Assembly (NCBI RefSeq): GCF_963678635.1
Contig: NC_087068.1
Location: 33,365,436 to 33,429,435, forward strand
DNA length: 64,000 nucleotides
Direction of reading: 5' to 3'
Source of the DNA: Symsagittifera roscoffensis
Lineage: Eukaryota > Xenacoelomorpha > Acoela > Convolutidae
Positions 58,126 to 64,000 of this stretch are shown here, piece after piece. The notes under the pieces are model-generated. The model ran no database searches. It was not told the origin of the DNA and saw only the letters and a list, made by a program, of their open reading frames with translations. Made by a program: the position numbers and the translations under genes. Each line of letters starts with the position of its first letter. Positions within the stretch are counted from its first letter, which is position 1.

Positions 58126-59415
58126 GTGATCAGACAGGGAATAAACGATGTGACGCCACTAATGGGGAGCTCTAAGGCCCCAGAAAGAAGAAAACAGAAG
58201 ATGCCAGCGAAGAAAGTGTCACGTGTAATAGACATACAAAAGAACAATCAATTGAGATCTAACTTCACGGGAGTTCCGGAGACAGATCCGAGAGCTTGCT
58301 TCAATCGAGCGACTTGGAACCCGGCAGTAAACCTGCAACAACCGCCACTGGGGACATCACATCTGATACTGGGAGACAGCTTGGTCAGAGTACTATCGAA
58401 TTTGAGAACCTCTTGGGTCACCACGGTGACGGCCTTCGGAGGAGCGACTATAGCCCAGTTATACCGGATGGTGGAACTAATGAATCCAGGGAGGATCCCC
58501 AGTGTGATGATCCAGATTGGAACGAACAATATCTCGAGAAGTTCGGATGAGGAGGAAGCACTATGGGAATCGATCATGGTGTGCTTGTTCACTACTCTCT
58601 GGCAGAAGTTCAACTGCGCGGTACTGACCGTTTGCACTGTGCCTCTGAATGCAAGAAGCTTGACAGCAGCAGGGAGAAGGCACAACCAAGGAGTGGTCAG
58701 GTGGAACAATATTTTGAGGAATCACGCAAGTCGGAATGCCGGAAAGATGATCCTCCTGGACATCGAACATGAGTTAAGAGCGATGGATCAGGCCAGGCTG
58801 ACCACAGACGGCATCCACTTCGATAGTATAGAAGGACAAGCTTGGCTGAACAGAGTCTTCCAGGTGCGATTGGATGAGTTAGAAGCAGAACTCTTTGACA
58901 CAGGAGTGCTGAAGGAAGAAGGAACATCGAATGACGCGGTGATTACCACCTTTCTGCCTCCTAGCCTGGAAACACGCTTGGGGACGGTCCCGGCCGTCAC
59001 GAGCTACAGACAACAGAGCTCCAGCGAACCAGGTCAAAGGACAGACGTTCAGGATCGATTGGGAGAAGCGCCGGTGAGGAGGACCATCCATCCTAGGAGA
59101 CGAATAGGACCTGTTAACCCAATCGAAGAGACATCCAGCACGTCTAGATCGGACACGAGATCGGAGGCGATAAGTACCAGTCGGGAGGAGAGACGCCCGG
59201 GCAGAGGCTCGTTGATGTGGTCAAGACCCATACCATCTCCCTGGCATGTATACAAAGATGAACTAATGAAGCTGGATCTCCAGAGGGTGAGCTTCATCGA
59301 AGATGCAAGGAGGATGCTGAATGGAGCGAGGCTGTCCGTCAGCACACTGTACTCGATAACAGGCGTAGACTGGTTGATAGCCGCTAGCAAAAACTTCAGT
59401 TCCACGCGGCCTTGA
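58126..59415 (+). pseudogene. ORF2 segment B: SGNH/GDSL hydrolase-like domain (right copy)
   Basis: 430 codons. LGTSHLILGDSLVRVL holds block I with the Ser (58378-58380); MIQIGTNNIS holds block III (GTNN, 58519-58530); LTTDGIHFDS holds block V with Asp (58807) and His (58816). Spacing and hydrophobic strands (SVMIQIGTNN, CAVLTVCTVPL) fit an SGNH hydrolase, a family of esterases and lipases. SGNH domains are known in some LINE-type retroelement proteins; an LTR element with one after the integrase is unusual. A basic/Ser-rich tail follows, then RGSLMWSRPIPSPWHVYKDE. A frameshift near 59403 separates it from segment C; the left copy shows these were fused. Substrate unknown. Confidence 0.8.
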
Positions 59416-60653
59416 GATTTGCTGACCTAGAGGGACTGCCCTCTAATAACACGATGGGACCAGTGAACGCAAGACCATTGCAGGACGTGGGAATGAATCA
59501 TGATGAAGGGAATCCAGAAGAGAGACCTGGAAGATTTCTGGTGACAAGGGCGCCGATCGGACATCATGTGAAGATGTTCAGGCAAGTGAGCTCACCCACA
59601 GGTCATGTGAAGGAAAGAATATACCCGAAACTAGTGGGTCAAGACGGTGATGTCCAAAGATACGGCGGATTGAAAGCGATAAAGAAAGATGAGACAATCT
59701 TCGCCGCCTATGACAAAGCAGAAATGAGGAAGGCCAAGATCATGATAGTAGCGAAATCAGAGTTCGTGTATACTTCCAAGTCTCTGTTTTGGCCGGACGT
59801 CATTATGTTGGCAGCGGTCGATCTGGACCTACTGCAATCGGTATCTCTGGCTATAGGGGTACAAAGACAGACGGACATGAACCCAATTACGATCGTGTTT
59901 GCTGGCATCAATGACCATCTACACAGTAGAGGTTTTCTGAGCAGACTCAGAGATCCTACAACGGCAGAGAATGCTGTGTGGCCAGCGATAAAAGATATCC
60001 TTGAGTCGATGGGTGAAGTGGTGGATGCGACGAAGGAGGGTTCGTTCACCAAGGTGACACCGAGAGTAGTATTCGCGTTGTTTCCTGGGTATGCATATCT
60101 CCCGGATGGACTAAAATTCGGGTATGCGATCGTGACCTTACTTTCGGAAGGGAAATATGATGTGATCATATCGGCCCCAAATCGCATGATAGAGATGGAG
60201 AACCTGAGGCCGCTCAGGGCTGAACTACCTGCAGTGTGGTCAGATTTCTCGAACGCGATGAGAGGATTCAAGGACCATGCGCTGCACATGTTAGTGTTGG
60301 ACGAGGTGCTGGGGTTGGAACTGTCCAATTTCAGTCGAAAGCTCAAACTGAAACCGGAAATAGACGACGACCATCGAGTGGTCGTAGCGATGTCCAACAA
60401 ATTATGTTTCCGAGCAATGGAAGTGACAGGTGAAAACACGAGAAGGCAAAATTCCCAAGAGACTAGAACTCATTTGGAGGCGATGGTTTTGAGAACCAAG
60501 CCGGAAGCCAACCAGTGGCTACACCTAAGTCCTCGAGTAGCGGCATTGGGTGCAGATGCTTTTGAGCAAGGCCCTGTGATGATCACGAAGATCCATGCCT
60601 ACTTGTTAAAGGAGGTGAACCTGGCGGAAAATGCTGAAAAAAAAAACCGCTGA
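59412..60653 (+). pseudogene. ORF2 segment C: second domain with GxND motif (right copy)
   Basis: 413 codons. After RAPIGHHVKMFRQVSS and a Lys-rich region come strand-like KIMIVAKSEFVYTS, DVIMLAAVDLDL and ITIVFAGINDHLHSRGFLSR (GIND at 59904-59915), then VTPRVVFALFPGYAYLPDG, EGKYDVIISAPN and LHMLVLDEVLGLELSNFSRK. The hydrophobic strand followed by GIND resembles block III (GxND) of SGNH hydrolases, so this may be a second, diverged SGNH fold, but no GDS Ser block is evident. Alternatively an unrelated Rossmann-like fold. It ends at an A-run (60637-60646) with a shift into segment D. Confidence 0.6.
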
Positions 60654-61659
60654 ATTTGTAAACAGAATGTGTCAGATTACCCTGGAAACCTTCTGGACCC
60701 AGGAAGTGAAGGGACAGGAAGGCTTTGAACGGACGGACAGCATGCTGGAAGGGTTGGCAGCCGGATTGACCGCGTCCTTCTTGGCAAAAGTCTACCCGAA
60801 AGTCTCTCGTTACTTGATAAAAGAATTCCTCCAAGCAGTAGTGGAAGTGTCAATAGTGGAACTACTAGCCTTGTTCGTGACGTTTGGAGCAGAGAGTTTC
60901 GTGAAAGGACCGGCGATGCTGCTCACCGAAGGAATCCAGAACCTGCGGTTAGATGGGCTTCTAACACTGATTGCGATTACCCACGGAAACTTGGGAGGAC
61001 TAATGAAATTGACACGTTGTCCAGAGCAGATGAGAGACAGAGTGAGGAATTTAGATATGAAGAAATCCACGGACTCGTGGAAAAAGATAAGAGACCTGAG
61101 ACACACTCTTATCCAATATCTCTCACAACAAAATCGCTTTGGAACGGGAGAAGATGAGACTATCGAAAGAGAAGAAGATGTTAGACGACATGTTGGAGGC
61201 ATGCCCCTGTTAACCGATCTGAGCTTGGCTATGAGAACCGATCCCTTAACATTGATCAGAGGAGCCACGGAGTTTGTGACAGTGATCTATGGACCAGCAG
61301 TCACGTTCGCGTTCCCTGACGTTAAGGTGGAGGCGTATAGGAGGTCGGTGCTGCACCTGAACCTCATATCAGCAGTGTACGGTAGTGTACTGAACTGGTG
61401 TGAGCAGCGCACATTGCGGGAGCTCATGAGTGAAGATCTGTTAATTGCGAAAATATCAGAGCCAGAGATGACATTCATCAACTTTGACGATCACTTCCGT
61501 GATCGCATGGGAGAGGTAGAGAGAGGGCACATCGAGGTGTTTCCAAAGCTCTGGAACCTGAGACCCTATGACAAGACGAATGGTGAGATGACCAGAGTTC
61601 CTCGTCTCACTGCAGCATATCACAAAGTGAGAGAAGAGACGAAAGACTGGGGTGATTAA
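60631..61659 (+). pseudogene. ORF2 segment D (right copy)
   Basis: 342 codons, probably continuous with C in the ancestor (the left copy has only a stop between them). Strongly helical and hydrophobic near LIKEFLQAVVEVSIVELLAL and LDGLLTLIAITHGNLGGLMK, but these look amphipathic rather than membrane-spanning. Later EFVTVIYGPAVTFAFPDVKV and MTFINFDDHFRDRM. TAA at 61657 ends it where the left copy has a Tyr codon. No recognised domain. Confidence 0.65.
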
Positions 61660-62685
61660 GAGAAGCTGCCGGAGGCAATCCCTGAATTCCCTCTGATAAG
61701 AAGGATGTTGCTCGGAGCAGTCTCCGTGGTACAAACTCCTAGGTTGAGAGCATTCGAAACCAATGAAAGGAGAATAGGGAATTTCATAGCAACGATGGAT
61801 ACATACTTTGTGGGAAGAAATGCCGCCGTGTTACAGTACACACGATTTGCTTATACGGATCAAGCGACGAGAAGGCGAATAAGCAACGCCGCGACTCCCA
61901 AGCCTGGAAGATTTGACGAGGAATGGGCGGGATTGGGCTTAGCGCCGATGAAGATGAGAGGCAGGACCGAACTGCCTGAGGCCTCCTTGATCCTGACTAG
62001 TGTGAAACCGGAGTTGACGGTAGTAGGAACGCTGCGGACGAGAACCTTCCTAGCACCCTTCGGTTGTGAGGAAATCAAAGTGGTCCATGGAGAAGAGGAA
62101 GATAGATCGGCCGGTGCATTGATCATACCGGAAGGAACCGACAATAATAAGCAAGGACCCTCTTGCTCAAAGAAAAATATGTCAGAAGGAGATGACGGAC
62201 AGGGAGGAAGCCGTCAAATTGAAGAACCCATGCAACAAGATGCAAGTCAAGCTGGTGGGGAAGACGACAGGGCATCGACAGGAGGAGTATCCAGTTTGGA
62301 TTTCAATATCTTCAGTGATCTTGAGAACAACGCGGATACGTTGGAGACGAATGAGCCAGAGGATGAAGGCATTTCGACACTGGAGCCTCCGTCAGCCTTT
62401 ATGGAAATGAAACGGAATTTGCCGGAGAGCAGCTCTCCTGGAAATTCAAGAAATAACGAACAAAGACTCCTTATGGAATCGCCTAGAAGAAGAAGAATAA
62501 AGGGCTCAGCCAGAGTACCTTTCTTGGGAACGTTGCTCGAAGAAGAATGGGAAGTACATCAACGAGACCATGAAAGTAGGACGGGATGCAGATTGGACAG
62601 AGTGGCGTTCATGGAAGAAGTCTGGACAGTATTTCAGAGCTCTGGGACCCAGTCCATTTTGAAAAAGGTCTCAACCGACCGATGA
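61660..62685 (+). pseudogene. ORF2 segment E (right copy)
   Basis: In the same frame as D after the stop: KLPEAIPEFPLIRRMLLGAV, then GRNAAVLQYTRFAYTDQATR, ELPEASLILTSVKPELTVVG and an acidic low-complexity part (ASTGGVSSLDFNIFSDLEN). An Arg patch (ESPRRRRIKGSARVPFLG) precedes the break at about 62650. Likely a structural or regulatory region; no known family. Confidence 0.65.
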
Positions 62686-63611
62686 TGCGGGAAGTCCTTG
62701 ATAAGCTTGATGAGTGTGAAGGGAGATTGAGTTAGTTGTTGATTGACTCAGCCACTGATGAAAGTGAAGCGAAATCTCCCATCAAGATGACACCGCAGGA
62801 CGATAAAGGAGAGGTGGTGTATCTGTCAAGAACCAGGAAAGGAACGATGCGATCGAAGTTGGTGATTGATAAGGTCAACGAGATGAAAATGATGTTAGGC
62901 AGCAGAATGATGCCGAGGAGAGTAGCAAAGACGGAGGTGGATTCGGAGATATCGATAAAAGCTCTCAATTCAGCGAAAAGGAAACGAGTCGACGAGATCA
63001 TGGATTTGGGACAAGTTGATTATCAATTGCCTGGCACGGATAAAATATTGACTGATATAGCGATGGTGCCACCCATTCTCATGGCGGGAATAAAGTCGAC
63101 AGGTTACAAATCCAAAAGGAGTGACCGCACTCTGACCGGAGCGACCTTAGAAATGGAAATACTCAGCCAATGTGGAGAGAGCACATTGAAAGACTTTAAG
63201 CCATCTCCCATGAATCACGGAAAGAGAAGAGTCGCAGGACAACTAGTACCAGTGGAGTATAACCGACTGACAGTATCGGAGGCTGTGTCAAAAGATGAAC
63301 CCGCCGGTGGATACATGGAGATGTTGGAGTACCGAAACTCGGCTAGAGGGTATGTGATAGCTCTGGAAGACAAGACTGCCATGGAGGGTTATCTGGAGAC
63401 AATGTTGCAAGGCACCACCCTCAAGCAGAAGGCGTACGGGACTTCAGCGTCGTCTGAGATGCAGGCAGAAACGATGGGGCAGTTGGTGAGCCTTCCATGG
63501 AAAGCAGTGGTGTTACGGTACTTCGAAGAAGAGATGAGGACTGCGCCAAGAATACACGTTCTCATGGCAGTACCTTACTTGAGAACCGAGTTACAACTGA
63601 GGATTGCCTAG
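62686..63611 (+). pseudogene. ORF2 segment F (right copy)
   Basis: Open from 62736, with a TAG just upstream at 62733 that the left copies lack (GRLSELLIDS). Shared landmarks: DSATDESEAKSPIKMTPQ, SDRTLTGATLEMEILSQCGE, DEPAGGYMEMLEYRNSARG, LVSLPWKAVVLRYFEEEM. TAG at 63609 replaces a Trp codon of the left copies. No recognised domain. Confidence 0.65.
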
Positions 63612-64000
63612 TTCATGATGGGACTGACTCGCGAAGAATATGATTCAGAAGAAAGGAAGAGGTCAAAAGAAGAGAAAGTTCTCCTTATGACGAACCTGAG
63701 GGATCTGATAATCCAAGAGGGAGCAGCAGTAGCGTGTGCGAAGCGGAGAGACGCTCTCTGTTTCATTCGATTCATGAGAGAGCAGATTTTAGTACCTGCA
63801 TTGAACACCTGTGTCAAGATGCTGAGGGAGGGCGATGAGCGAGCGAAAGCCTTACTCTTGTTAGCACTGCTGGATATGCAGCAAAGCAAACCGATGAGGG
63901 TGAATATGAAAGAATCCGAGGAGTTAGAGCCCATGAGAAAGATAGACGAAATCAGGAGATTTTCAAACAAGGAGCTGAGACTCACTAAAGAATCCATGGG
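63612..64000 (+). pseudogene. ORF2 continuing past the window end (right copy)
   Basis: Same frame after the stop at 63609: MMGLTREEYDSEERKRSKEE, LCFIRFMREQILVPALNTCV, DERAKALLLLALLDM, PMRKIDEIRRF. It corresponds to 20950-20580 (-) in copy B, so about 1.9 kb of element should lie beyond the window. Confidence 0.7.

Noticed and set aside
60630-60655. Programmed frameshift at the A-run between ORF2 segments C and D
   Set aside because: The left copy has the two segments in one frame with only a stop, so the shift is specific to the right copy.
57148-64000. ORF2 as a classical envelope gene
   Set aside because: No signal peptide, no convincing transmembrane helix and no furin-type site with a downstream fusion region were seen. 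Only the position and the putative spliced expression resemble env.

Overview
The window looks like repeat-rich genomic DNA from an animal, most likely an invertebrate. It has no compact operons and no ribosome-binding-site logic. Every recognisable protein is a piece of a eukaryotic retroelement, one with a probable spliceosomal intron, and most carry frameshifts or stops. The Penelope-like element and an orphan C-terminal fragment (6866-7385) resemble proteins I associate with cnidarian and similar genomes. That taxonomic hint is from memory and weak. I see no host gene, tRNA, rRNA or CRISPR array.

The main content is two copies of a giant Ty3/gypsy-type element placed head to head. The right copy (+ strand, 47901 to beyond the window end) has Gag with two CCHC knuckles, a retropepsin, reverse transcriptase, RNase H, a long acidic linker, a DD35E integrase with a GPF-type tail, and a 450-base gap. 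A second very large reading frame (ORF2) follows from 57148 and is still open at 64000. The left copy (- strand, 38087 down to about 24300) has the same order from protease onward but has lost gag. Comparing them shows that nearly every break is private to one copy, so the ancestor had a gag-pol frame plus a single ORF2 of roughly 2,600 residues. ORF2 begins with a coiled-coil segment, then an SGNH/GDSL hydrolase-like domain, then a second domain with a GxND motif. The rest is not recognised. Both copies keep a polypyrimidine-CTAG 3' splice-site-like sequence about 75 bases before the ORF2 ATG, which suggests expression from a spliced, env-like message. This element is the best candidate for something undescribed.

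Between the copies (38088-46070) is a foldback element with arms of about 1 kb. It has been split by a Penelope-like element (39046-43830) with a 5'-truncated tail copy in front (the pseudo-LTR arrangement), a frame-restoring intron, a PHD-type zinc finger inserted between RT motifs B and C, and a GIY-YIG endonuclease. To its right, 46171-47123 carries a recurring ATCCGGAGGGGTC-like motif that ends in four 25-base tandem units.

The left part is built by duplication. An older 5.3-5.6 kb tandem duplication (about 16590-27550) repeats the 3' end of ORF2. A very recent 7.77 kb tandem duplication (1736-9508 and 9509-17264, nearly identical) repeats a mosaic of a gag fragment, a 255-base MITE, a 1.8 kb foldback element, a retroelement C-terminal fragment and the terminal parts of two ORF2 elements lying tail to tail. 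No intact LTR pair, primer binding site or target-site duplication could be identified for the giant element.
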